NCBI GenBank assembly: GCA_024220525.1
Contig: JAMYWO010000001.1
Span: 69,456-94,455 of the forward strand
Origin: Cochliopodium minus
Lineage: Eukaryota > Discosea > Himatismenida > Cochliopodiidae
DNA: 25,000 nucleotides
Reading direction: 5' to 3'
Position numbers and translations under genes: made by a program. This document shows, piece by piece, positions 1 through 10,100 of this stretch; the first letter of the stretch is position 1; each line of letters opens with the position of its first letter. Under the pieces are notes generated by a model. It had not been told where the DNA came from, searched no databases, and saw only the letters and a list, made by a program, of their open reading frames with translations.

Positions 1-134
1 TTTTTATTTTTTATTTTTTATTTTTTATTTTTTATTTTTTTATTTTTTTATTTTTTTATTTTTTTATTTTTTTATTTATTTTATTTATTTTTTATTATTT
101 TTTATTTATTGTTTTTTTCGAAATTATTTTTTAC
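1..134. repeat. T-rich A/T microsatellite (intron of CWH43-like gene)
   Basis: Runs of 5-8 T separated by single A on the + strand. The base next to position 135 is a good GTAA donor on the minus strand, so this tract is the next intron of the minus-strand CWH43-like gene, which continues off the left edge. No coding signal is seen in it. Confidence 0.75.
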
Positions 135-3100
135 CTAACACAATGATAGGACCAGAAGTTTCGTTAACGAGATGAGCAAACTCTTTAGCTTGAAGTTCCC
201 TGTCCAAATAATCCTCCGTGTTTCCGAAATGGGTGATCAATACATGCGTATGGTTTCCATTCACATCAATCACTGCATCCAAATAACAAGCAAGTTCTCC
301 TTCGGGACTTTAAAATAATTTTTGTTATTTTTATCATATTTTTATTTTTTATTTTTTATTTTTTTTATTTTTTTATTTTTCAAATTATTTAATTTTTAGA
401 TTTTTTTATATTATTTTCATTTTTTGTTCAAGTTTATTTTTTCCGTTTTTTATTTATTTTTTATTTTATTTTTTATTTTTTATTTTTTATTTTTATTTTT
501 TTTTTTTTGTTATTTCATTATTTTTTATTTTTATTTTTTATTTTATTTTTTATTTTATTTTTGATTTTATTTTTATTTTTTATTTTTATTATTTTATTTT
601 ATTTTTTTATTTTTGTTATTTTTTTATTTCTTTATTTTTTATTTTATTTTTATTTTTATTTTTTGATTTTTTTGATTTTTTATTTATTTATTATTTTATT
701 ATTTTATTTTTTTATTTTTTGATTTTTTGATTTTTTGATTTTTTGATTTTTTTATTTTTTTATTTATTTTTTTATTTATTTTTTTATTTTTTATTATTTT
801 ATTTTATTACCTTGGGAGAATGGATCTGTTTACAGACACTATTGGGTAAGCAGACATTATTGCGCATCCCCAAGTGTTTTGTGCAGTAGAAGGACCAAAG
901 TCGCTGTACCTAAAAAAAATTAAACAGAAAATAAAAAATTAATAAAATAAAATTAATTTAATAATATGATAAAATTTTAAATATTAAAAATTAAAAAAAT
1001 AAAAAAATAAAAATTAAAGTTTTTTTTTTTTACATATTGAGAGCTTTTTCTAAATAGTCGACCAAATCTCGGTTAGCGTTCATGAATCTCGACAGGTCTG
1101 TTTCCACCATTCCTAGAACGTTGAGTTCCTTTTCTTTGACATAATCTGCGATTGCTTGAAAACTTTTTACAAGAAATAATTTTTATTTTTATTTATTAAT
1201 TTTATATTTTTTATTTTTTTATTTTTTATTATTTTTATTTTTATTATTTTTATTATTTTTTTTATTTTTTTATTTTTTTATTTTACTTTATTTATTTTAG
1301 TTTATTTTATTTTATTTTTTATTATTTTTATTATTTTTATTTTTTTTATTTTTAACCTATAATCTCCATTGTTGTCGTATCCAAAGTGAACAGCCCATAC
1401 ACCCGCTTTAATTAGTTCTTCTTTTTGTACAGTCGGAGCAATATGAGAATGTAGAAGTGATCTGTAATAAAAGCAAGGAGCAATCACAAGCAGGACAATC
1501 AAAAAAACAAAAAGAGAAAATTTTTTGAAAGAAATTAATTCTCCATTATTATTGTTATTTTTTTCATTATTGCTATTAATATTAACATTATTTTTAGATT
1601 TTTTTTTAGAATTATTTTTAGGATTATTTTTAGGATTATTTTTATTTCCGATATCCCTATTTTTATTTCCGATATCATTGTTTTTATTTCCACTATCGTT
1701 ATTTTTATTTCCGCCTACACTTTTCTGCTTTGAAAACTGAGAAAAGCCAATGAGAGCAACATTCAACAAAACCATGGAGATGCTTCTCTCCCTAAAGATC
1801 CAACCTCCAGGAACAAATTTAAATGCGACGATGTAAACTGCGAAAAAGATGCAGAAAAGAATATATGTCGAAAGTGCCGCCAAAATTGACACCAAATTTT
1901 TTTTCTTTGAAAAGTTTTTGGTTACAGTGTACCATGACGAGATCACGTAAAAACTCATCACTAGTCCTCCGAAGAATTTTAGGCAGTTAATTTCAAATGG
2001 GGCGTTGTTGTAGTTGTTTGAAACGAATAAAAGAGAGCCAATAAGTCCTTTTTATTTATTTTTTATTTTTTATTATTTTTATTTATTATTTATTTTATTT
2101 TTTTATTTATTTAATAAATATTGTTTTATTTTTTATTTTTATTTTTTATTATTTTTACCATACACAAAAAATATTTTTTTTTTAACAAAATTGAAAGAGA
2201 GAAAGAAGAGTCCAAGTGTCACGGAAAGAATCACGAACGCGGAAGAAGGGTAAGGATGTAACTCTACCCATCTTGGGATAATACTGTAGTTCGAAACAAA
2301 AGTCTGGGTCATGTACAACAGAGCACCCTTCAAAAAATAATTTAAAAATAAATTAAAATTATAATTTTATTAAAGATTAAAAAATAAAATGAAAAACAAA
2401 ATAAAAAATAAAAACAAAAATCAAATAAAATAGAATTAAAAATAAAAATAAATAGAACTTACCATGGCAATAGAATGCTTTAAATGGTGTAATGTTCCAG
2501 TTTCAATCTCTTGTTTTTTTTTTTTCGAATTATCATACTCCAACAAGAGATTCTGGTTGGGAATGAGAAACAACACAATAGAAATCACTGCCAAAAAAGA
2601 AACATTGACGACATCGTTGGTCCAGATGGGCAATAGAGAGTAGCTTACAAAATTGTAGCAGAGGAGGATGATTAAGGATGAAATAAACCCCGCTAATGCT
2701 TTTTGGATGATCTTTTCATTGTGAAGCCACATTGAAAAGTTTAATGTGAGGGATATTGAGGTCCCGATTAAAACCATCATCAGTTTGTTCTCTGCGTTTT
2801 TGTTCCAATATGAAATTATCCCTATCATTCCTGCATATCCCAGTATTTTATGATTTTTCAAGACGAATCTGTGGATAGATTCGATGCATAATATGCATGG
2901 CATGAACAGTAATATAAGATAGATTTCATATATTGAATGTTCCATTTCAATTAGTGGGAAGAACCATAATCTAATGTTTATATTACAATCATTTTTTGAT
3001 GAATTGGGAGATATAAAAATATATTATTTAATAATTTATTGATTATTAACTTTCACATTATCTTTAATTGCAATTATATCCATTTGATCTTTATATCCTT

Positions 3101-3260
3101 TGCTAATTGTTTTGGTTTTTTTTACCTTGGAGGATATTCGAGAAAATTAGACCAAAATATCAGACCTATTTCAAATTGTTGGCAAATGAAAGTAAATAAT
3201 AGGTGAATATTTAATTAGTTAGAAGATACCATGAATCAAATGATATAAAAGATCAAGCAT
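135..3260 (-). CDS. CWH43/PGAP2-interacting-protein-like membrane protein, 8 exons, 3' end outside window
   Basis: Exons in order: 3260-3230, 3165-3126, 2970-2463, 2327-2159, 2047-1357, 1162-1034, 909-811, 307-135; all phases close and the model gives about 613 residues before leaving the window. It opens with MLDLLYHLIHG and LWFFPLIE. Residues ~25-345 are a series of hydrophobic segments. Residues ~358-416 are an Asn/Lys-rich insert, followed by one more membrane segment. The C-terminal part is an exo/endonuclease-phosphatase-like domain with family landmarks VHFGYDNNG, LGMVETDLSRF, YSDFGPSTAQNTWGC, ILPSPEGELA and ITHFGNTEDYLDRELQ. Known role of the family (yeast Cwh43, animal PGAP2IP): lipid remodelling of GPI anchors toward ceramide in the ER/Golgi membrane. 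No long separate PGAP2-like N-terminal half is apparent. The start is the first ATG giving an open spliced frame; the first two exons are short and less certain than the rest. Confidence 0.85.
308..810 (-). repeat. 503-nt extremely low-complexity intron of the CWH43-like gene
   Basis: Bounded by a minus-strand donor next to 811 and an acceptor next to 307. The interior is almost only T with interspersed A on the + strand (A-rich in the sense of the gene), including an 8-bp GATTTTTT tandem around 719-755. The 71-residue Phe/Leu/Ile reading frame at 507-722 (+) is a composition artefact. Confidence 0.8.
1546..1722 (-). repeat. In-frame Asn-rich tandem repeat coding for 7-residue GNKNNDI-like units
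   Basis: A 21-nt unit is repeated about 3.5 times at 1645-1715 and encodes GNKNNDS, GNKNNDI, GNKNRDI and GNKN. A 12-nt unit (NPKN) follows at about 1612-1645, then an Asn/Lys tract ending in five consecutive Asn. It lies inside exon 5 of the CWH43-like gene between membrane segments, keeps frame, and is probably a disordered loop. Confidence 0.8.
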
Positions 3261-3436
3261 CAATTTTTTTTAAATTTAATTCTATTGCTTTTAAATAATC
3301 TCAAACAAAAAAAATAAGAAAGTTTATGACATTTTGATTCTTAATTGGAGAACATTCAAGTTGATAATTTAAAACACATCCACCATTGATTTATAAAAAA
3401 AAAAAAAAATTCGATTTGGAAAAGGGAGAAAAACTG
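3261..3436. promoter_or_regulatory. Short divergent promoter region between CWH43-like and MFS genes
   Basis: 176 bp separate the two outward-pointing starts. On the sense strand of the transporter, a 15-A tract at 3395-3409 ends 28 nt before its ATG. On the other side an A8 tract (T8 at 3264-3271 on +) sits next to the CWH43-like ATG. No other recognisable motif. Promoter function is inferred from position only. Confidence 0.45.
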
Positions 3437-5245
3437 ATGTTGATATGGAAAGAACCAGAAAATAGTATATTCACAAAACTTACAAAGGGAAGGGGGAAAT
3501 ATTTCCTTATAATAATGTAAAAGATAAAATAATAATTTTCTAATTTCTTTCTCCCATTCTTATTGAGATGAATATATAAATAAATCAAGATATTTTCAAC
3601 ATATTAATGAAATTATGTTAAAATAAAGAACATTCATCCAATATTGTCTCACAACAGGATTATTATACGGTATGTTTAAATTAAATAATAAATATAAAAT
3701 AAATGTAAAATAAAATTTCAATTATATTTGTCCAAACAAAGGATTTCCATCATTCATATTGATGTTGAACAAAGAAAAAGCTTTAACCAAAGGATGTGAT
3801 ATAAATGATCTGGAAGATTGTTCAGAGAGGGACATAAGAATCTCCACCATATGGACAGCCGCCACTGTTTCTATAAACTTCAACTGTTTAATAGGAGGGA
3901 TAGTTTTAGATTATTTTGGAGCTAAAATAACTAATATTATAGGTGAAACATTTTTTTTTATGAACAATACCAGCAGGATTTAATAAATTAATTTTGATTT
4001 GTTAGAGGATAAAAAAACTTCCGCTATGAGAATTTATTTTTTAAAAAAACTCAAAGATTTAATTCAAAAATTTTTATTTTGAATCTCTTTACTTCAAATA
4101 AACAAAAAAAATTTCTTATGTTCAGGATAATTTAGTTAGAAAAAAATAAATCTCTAAGACTTATTATTATCTTGTGTAAAAAATAATCACTCTTTGAAAA
4201 ATTATTGATCATATGAAAATATTTATTAAAAATAAATTTTTATTATTAATTAAATTTTTTGTAGGAATTTTAATGATAATTGGAGGATCGCTTGTGATGT
4301 CTTTTATAAGCAAGGAAGATTATTTGGGGTTCATCATGAGTTTCATTTTGTTGAGTGCGGGGGGAATGTGGAACTTTCTCGGAAATCTGCATTTGTCCAA
4401 TTTGTTTCCCAAGAACAAGGGTCTTGTTTTGTCTTTACTGAATGGAGGGTTTTGTAAAATAAATTAACAAAAAAAAAATTAATAAAATAAATAAATATTG
4501 GAAATAAAAATCAAAAGTGATTAATAAAAATATGAATAAATAAAAAATAATTTTTTTTTTTTTTAAAAAAAACAAAAATAAATAATAATCAAAATTGAAA
4601 TAAAAATAAAAAATAAATAAAATTTAAAAAAAATAAAAAATAAAATAACATAAAGATTTAAATAAAATAAAAATTAAAAAGTGAAGTATAAAAAAAATAT
4701 GAAAAAATAAAATAAAAATAAGAGATATAAATTAAAAGAAAAATCATTAAAAAATAAAATATATTAAAAAATTTAAAAAAAAACAAAAAATAATAAGTAA
4801 AAAATTTTAATCTTTCGAACTATAAAGGCATAAGTGCATACGTTTTCTTGTTTATGGAATTGGTATTTGAAAAGAAAGAATTTTTGAATAGAAAAAACAT
4901 TTTTCTATTTTTCACTTTTCTTTTGGTTTTGATGGTGGTCATCTCCATTCTCCTCAGTCCCTTTCAAGGCTTGAGAAATGGAGTGGAAGTTGCTCCTAAC
5001 AAAGATGAAAATAAAGAAGATGTAGATTTAAGTAAAAAAATTTTATATTTATCGTTTTTATTTTTTTTTAATATTTTTTCATTTTTAATTAATTTTTATT
5101 TAATTAATTTTTTTTTATTTAATTAATTTTTTTTTTACGTTTTAAAATTTTTTTTATTGTTTTTTAAAAAGTTGAAAAAAGAAAATTGATTTCTTCGACT
5201 CCCAACAGCTCTGAAAACCCAAAACACGCTCTGACACTCTTACAA
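3437..5245 (+). CDS. MFS transporter, SLC43/FMP42-like, N-terminal half (six TM segments), 3' part lost in gap
   Basis: Exons 3437-3516, 3629-3669, 3742-3942, 4265-4453, 4828-5031 and 5172-5245 join in phase. The product shows TM1 (ending TFIQYCLTTGLLYGF), a Cys-containing loop (TKGCDINDLEDCSERD), TM2 with MFS loop GGIVLDYFGAKITNIIG, TM3 (MIIGGSLVM), TM4/5 with AGGMWNFLGN, SNLFPKNKGLVLSLLNGGF, TM6 (FLLVLMVVISILLS), then a cytosolic loop ending HALTLLQ. The LFP..KG...SLLNGGF block matches the SLC43/FMP42 family (large neutral amino acid or nucleobase transporters of the plasma membrane); the substrate here is unknown. The last donor (5246) opens into T-rich repeat and then an N at 5333. The six C-terminal TM helices are absent downstream, so the gene is truncated by the assembly, not necessarily in nature. 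The first exon is the least certain. Confidence 0.75.
3943..4264 (+). other. Third intron of the MFS gene (322 nt)
   Basis: Donor GTGAAAC and acceptor TTTTTGTAG. Less homopolymeric than other introns here but with stops in all sense frames. The ATG at 4213 lies inside the intron and is not the gene start, because the family alignment (TNIIG then GILMIIGG) runs across the splice. Confidence 0.65.
4454..4827 (+). other. Fourth intron of the MFS gene (374 nt, A-rich)
   Basis: Donor GTAAAAT after LLNGGF and acceptor ATAAAG before CISAYVF. The interior is A-rich in sense, with nothing else recognisable. Confidence 0.65.
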
Positions 5246-5252
5246 GTAATTT

Positions 5253-5460
5253 ATTTTTTTTTATTTTTTTTATTTTTTTTATTTTTTTATTTTTTTATTT
5301 TTTTATTTTTTTATTTTTTTATTTTTTTATTTNAAAAATAAAAATAAAAATAAAAATAAAAATAAAAATAAAAATAAAAATAAAAATAAAAATAAAAATA
5401 AAAACAAAAACAAAAATAAAATAAAAATAAAAATAAAAATAAATATACAATAAAATTAAA
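5253..5460. repeat. Microsatellite switch around assembly gap: (ATTTTTTT)n, N at 5333, then (AAAAAT)n
   Basis: Left of 5333 the sequence is an 8-bp T-rich unit. Right of it is a 6-bp A-rich unit. The units differ in length, so the two sides are not a simple inverted repeat. The single N marks an unresolved base or a placeholder for a gap of unknown size. Two convergent genes each lose their 3' part exactly here, which favours missing sequence. Confidence 0.85.
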
Positions 5461-5501
5461 AATAAAAACAAAAACAAAAATAATTAAAAAAATTATTTTA
5501 C

Positions 5502-6866
5502 CATATATCTCCTTTGTCTTTCAAAATATCAAACCTTTTCATCACGACCAACTTTAAAAAAAAATAATCAGAAAATCAAAAAAATTTGTTCAAAAAAAAA
5601 TTGTTTTACAGGATCAATGTAATTCGCTGAAAAAAAAATTATTTTTTTTCATTATTAAAATTATTTTAAAATAATATTTTTTGATTTGTTACGTGTTCCA
5701 AGAATAGTCTCAGAAAAGGAAAAGTTCTCTTCTCTTTCTTTTGCAAAGCCAAAATCAGCTAATTTGATTAACTCTTTGCCATTTTCATATTTCACCAAAA
5801 TATTCTTTGAAATAAAAATAAAAAAATAAAAAAATAAAAAAATAAAAAAATAAAAAATAAGTTTTACTTCTAATTTGAGATCTCTGTGTCGGACTTTTTC
5901 TACGCAATATAAAATTTTGAGACCTGCAATTATCTCCTTGATGATCACTTTGGCTTCTTCCTCGCTAAATTTTTTCTTCTCGCGGAGATATTTTTTAAGG
6001 TCTTTGTCGCAATATTCCATCACAATGTAAGTCTTCTCTTTATCATTATTCTTTTAAAGAAAAAAAAAATTTTTTGGATTAAATTTTTTTTAATCTTTTT
6101 TATTTATAAATTAATTAAATTTATAATAAAATTAAATTATAAATTGAATTTATTTTTTTAATTATCTATTGCTTTGTAATTCTCAAAATGATTCTATTTT
6201 CTTGATTGCAACAATAAGGATCAAAATTTCATTATTTTATAAAATAGGATTGATTATTTTTATTGCTTTCTATAATTAATTTTTAAAAAGAATATAAGTG
6301 CAATTGTTTCTCCTTTGTATTTCTCCTTGATACTTCAGTATATCCATACACATATTAAATTATTCTCAATTTAATTTTAATCACGTATCACATAACATGG
6401 GAATTAATTATTTTCAAGCTTTCATAAGAGATGAAATGTTTATATCAATCTTTTTAGCTTATATATCCTCAGTATAATAAATAATTCACAAAATATAATG
6501 TACAAAAATAAATTATTTTCAATCAAATAAAAAGGATTCAATACGTGCAGATTCCATATAATATTAATTGTACAATAGAAAAATTGATGTTGAAAATTTT
6601 TTTCTTACCATTTCATAATCCAACATCTTTACAAAATATGGATAATTTTTCTTTGATAATCTCTCCATTATCCTCAATTCCCTTTCCATCAAATCCATGG
6701 CCTTGCTATTATTCTTCAATATCTTCATGTCTACCACCTTTATTGCAACAAACATCTTTGTTTGCACATCAATTCCTTTGTAGACTTTGCCATATGTTCC
6801 AGAATTGATATCATCAATGATCTCATACTTGTTAACACCCAATGTTATGATCTTCTTCTTGTTCAT
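5502..6866 (-). CDS. Serine/threonine protein kinase, N-terminal ~206 residues, 3' end lost in gap
   Basis: Exons 6866-6609, 6050-5868, 5804-5693, 5626-5610 (17 nt) and 5551-5502 join in phase. Kinase landmarks: atypical glycine loop NSGTYGKVY (residues 21-29, first Gly replaced), VAIK with Lys43, a likely alpha-C Glu63, hinge YIVMEYCDKD (~94-103), catalytic HRDLKLEN (His141, Asp143, Asn148), DFG (164-166), then GTPNYIDP supplied through the 17-nt exon, and KGDIW of subdomain IX. All key catalytic residues are present, so it should be active. The usual APE reads DPL in this model. Overall it looks CAMK/ULK-like, but the family within that group is uncertain. The domain stops about two thirds through and the rest would lie beyond the N at 5333. 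ATG at 6866 has an A-rich leader. Confidence 0.85.
6051..6608 (-). other. Long first intron of the kinase gene (558 nt)
   Basis: Bounded by GTAAG donor after MLDYEM and an AAAAG acceptor before NNDKEKTYIV; these segments are contiguous in kinase families, so no exon seems missing. The interior 6170-6540 is less homopolymeric than other introns but shows no open frame of note. Confidence 0.6.
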
Positions 6867-7139
6867 TTTTTATTTTTTGAAAATAATTAATTTGAATTGA
6901 AAAAATATTAAAGGTCATCTTTTGAAGGAAGAATCTAATTCTGAACAAAATAAAAGAAGAAAAAGATCAAATGATGAACAACTTAACAACATAATTATCA
7001 CCAAGATATTTATTTTTAATTCTCTTCAAATGGAAAAGATTTTTTTTTTTTTCATCAATGATTCAATTGCATCTTTTAAAAATTAAAGAATTTGTAATTT
7101 AAAGAACTAATATTTTACAAAAAACCAGACAAAAAAATT
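6867..7139. other. Intergenic region upstream of the kinase gene
   Basis: 273 bp between the kinase start and the stop of the RasGEF gene, both on the minus strand. A/T-rich; nothing recognisable besides A-runs near the kinase start. Confidence 0.4.
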
Positions 7140-10100
7140 TTAAAATGGAAAGAAACTATTGACTTTTTTCTGTGCTTTGAGAATCCTCTTGAAATTTTCT
7201 TCATAAAGAAAGGGATCACAAGGCGTAAGAGAAAAATCAGTTTTTATTTCGATTCTTTAAAAAAAAATAATAAAATAAATTAAAATAATTCAAGAAAATA
7301 ATAATAATTTCAAAAAAATTTTTTACTCAACATCTCCATGTTTTTCTAAATATAGTTTGTACCACAATGTTTTTGGAACATTGCTTTCGCAACCAGAAAG
7401 GGGAACGATGGCCATTCCCATAAAGCTGTGTTTTCCTACTTTGTCATGGTCGTAAACAACAAAAGGAAGTAGAGTTTTTTGTGAGATGTTTACAAGATCT
7501 ATTGTGAATGTTTGATTCCAAACAGGCTCAACTTTATTAAAATTTAATGGAAATTAAAAAAAATTTTAAAAATTAATCAAAAAAATTATAAAATTTACGT
7601 GTTGCGTTTATCACTTTTGTTTTAAAATTACTATCTTTGTAATCAAAGACAACATAAGGATCAGACTTCCCATTAAAATCTTTTGCCACCAAATTTCTAC
7701 CCTGTTTTATTGTGAAAATCACTCTTCCTTTTTCGATGTTGTCCAACTTTCCAAAAGGTTTCAAAAAGAAATTTGGTTTTATTGCTTTGCATAAAATGAA
7801 AAAAATTATTATTTTAAATTTGTTAAAATTATTTAAAGTTTAAAGTTTTTTTTTTTTACATAATTCAATCTTTCCGCTTTCGTTTTCGTCAATGGAGAAA
7901 TATTCATCAACTTTTTTTAGACCAGCCATTGGTATGCGAATTTTCCCCAAAACAGTATCTTTACCTAAAAATTAAAATTTAAAAAAATATAAAAAATTAT
8001 TTAAAAAAATATTTAAAGAAATAATACACAAAATTATTTAAAAAAATATTAAAAATTTATTTAAAAAATTATCAAAAAAATAAAAAATCAAAAATTGTTA
8101 AAAAAAATTTCACCTATCTTTGAGTGGTTAAATACAACAATTTTTAAAACAGTTTTTTGGGTTATGTTTTCAAGATCAAAAGAAAAATCTTCATTCCATT
8201 TGGGGTGTTGCTGATTGCTACTTGCAGATTTGAAACTTTGTTCTTTGCAACTCAAAACACAATACCTTTCATATCTTTTTGATTCTTTCTATTAAAAAAT
8301 AAGTTAAAAAAAGAATAAATAAATTAAAAAACCTTACCAAAATTCCTGAAATAATGAAATAAAAATTAAATTTAAACGTAAAAGTTAAAATTTAAATTAT
8401 CTTGCCTCCAATCAAACTAATATTTAAAATTCCTGTTTTAACAAAAGTGGGAAGTTCTTGTTCATCACTTTCAGTTTCATTAGTACCAATATTAGAAGAA
8501 TTCGATTCCTTTAATAAATAAAAAAAATTGAAAAAAATTAATAAATTTTTTTTACTTGTGACGAAAATGAATCAGAAGTAAAAAAACCAGAAATATAAAG
8601 TTTTTCATTAAAACTTGAAACATTATCCAAATTAGAATTCAAAAATCTTTTTCCGGTTATAGTTCTGTAATCACAATCTTGAACCATGGTGATTCCTTTG
8701 GACAAATTTGACTTTAAAAAAATTTCTTCTAATGATGGTGTATTCAATGTGGAAAGAAATAATTGAATGTTGTTGTCTGATGTTAAGGAAGAAGGAGGAC
8801 TTGTTTGAAATTGAAGTGTATCTTGAATCACATTTGATATTTTTTTCATCTGTATAAAAAAATTTTAAATCAAATAAAAATTCAAAAAAAATAAAAAAAA
8901 AATAAAAAATAAAAAAATCAGTTACCTTTGAAAAATTTATTAGATCTCCTGAACGTTTATTCTTTTCTGAATCGTTTATCATAATGATTTGTTTCAGAGC
9001 AGTTTTTAAACAAGGAACAGAACTAGAGTCTACTTTCAAAAGATGTTGCAAAGAACGATTCCAGATCTCGATTTCTCCAACAAATCGTTTCAATTCTTCC
9101 ATTTCAACAACAAAATTAGGAGAGATGTTCTCCCAAATGTTGTTCAAGTTTTGGCAAGAGATAAACAGCAAAGCTTTCGTCAATTCAACCACCGCATTGA
9201 AATTATTGAGATTTTTTAGTTCTTTGGCTACGCTGATGAAATATTCAACAACAAAAACTGCAACCCCCTCTGATTCGCAAGAAAGAATCTTTTCAATCAC
9301 CCAATTCTTTCTCTTTTCATTGTTTTTGAGGAGAGAATGGATTCTTGGAATTTCCTTTGATTCCTCCAATTTTAATTCCTTCATAGAATCAGAAATACTT
9401 TCAAATTTGATCATTTCAGAATTTTCTATCTTTTGATAAATGAAAAACTCTGAAATGTTGATTTGTACAGCAAGATCTTTGGGTGAAACATCCAAAATAC
9501 TTTCAATTACTTTGTTGGGTCCAGTGTTTTCTTGAGGATAAGAAACTGACTTTTTCCTTCCTGCCAAATTATCAGAGTTTAAATTCTTTAACAAAAGTTG
9601 AGATCCATTTTCGAGAAATGTGCCACAAGCGTTATTTGTAAATTCTATAATCTTTAATCTGATTGAATCACTATTTACAAAGTGAGGATGACTGACAACC
9701 CATAACTTCATTAAATTGAATGTTCTAAGTCGAATAGGTCTAACAAAATATAAGTCAAAATCTTTTATAATCTTAGGATCTTTTGTTTTCAAATCAGGAA
9801 CGTTGAATCTGGTGATAAGCATGCCCAAAAATTCTTCCGGTTCAACAAAACAAGTGTGAGTATTGATGAATGTCCTTACCAACTTTTGATCTGGCCCTTT
9901 CTCGTTGGTTAATTTCTCCACCAGCTTTAAAATAGTTGCAGCTTCTATTTCTTGAGTGTCATCATCATAGATTATATTATCCTCTGTGTCAGGAACTTGG
10001 AAAATATATTCTTCAGAGAGTTCGAAATCGTGAATGATGGAGTGTTTAATTGGCATTTTTTCTATTATTTCTTTTTTTTCGTTGTTGAATCCATCCTCCT

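Noticed and set aside
507-722. 71-residue Phe/Leu/Ile-only reading frame on +
   Set aside because: It is translation of a (AT4-7)n microsatellite within an intron of the minus-strand CWH43-like gene.
2463-2945. ATG at 2945 as start of the CWH43-like protein
   Set aside because: The frame remains open upstream to an acceptor at 2971 and joins in phase to two short exons giving LIFWSNFLEYPP and an ATG at 3260.
3391-3588. 65-residue minus frame
   Set aside because: Overlaps the first exon of the + strand transporter; hydrophobic translation is due to T-rich composition.
5253-5460. Large inverted repeat or hairpin around position 5333
   Set aside because: T-rich and A-rich sides have different repeat periods (8 and 6) and are split by an N, so this is better read as two microsatellites joined over a gap.
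7140-8849. Separate C2-domain gene starting at the ATG at 8849
   Set aside because: A TACAG acceptor lies immediately before that ATG, the upstream exon ends with a GTAAC donor in phase, and the GEF2 homology continues across the splice.
8984-9436. 150-residue + strand frame opposite the RasGEF gene
   Set aside because: Antisense shadow of the 1641-nt RasGEF exon, which has clear domain homology on the minus strand.
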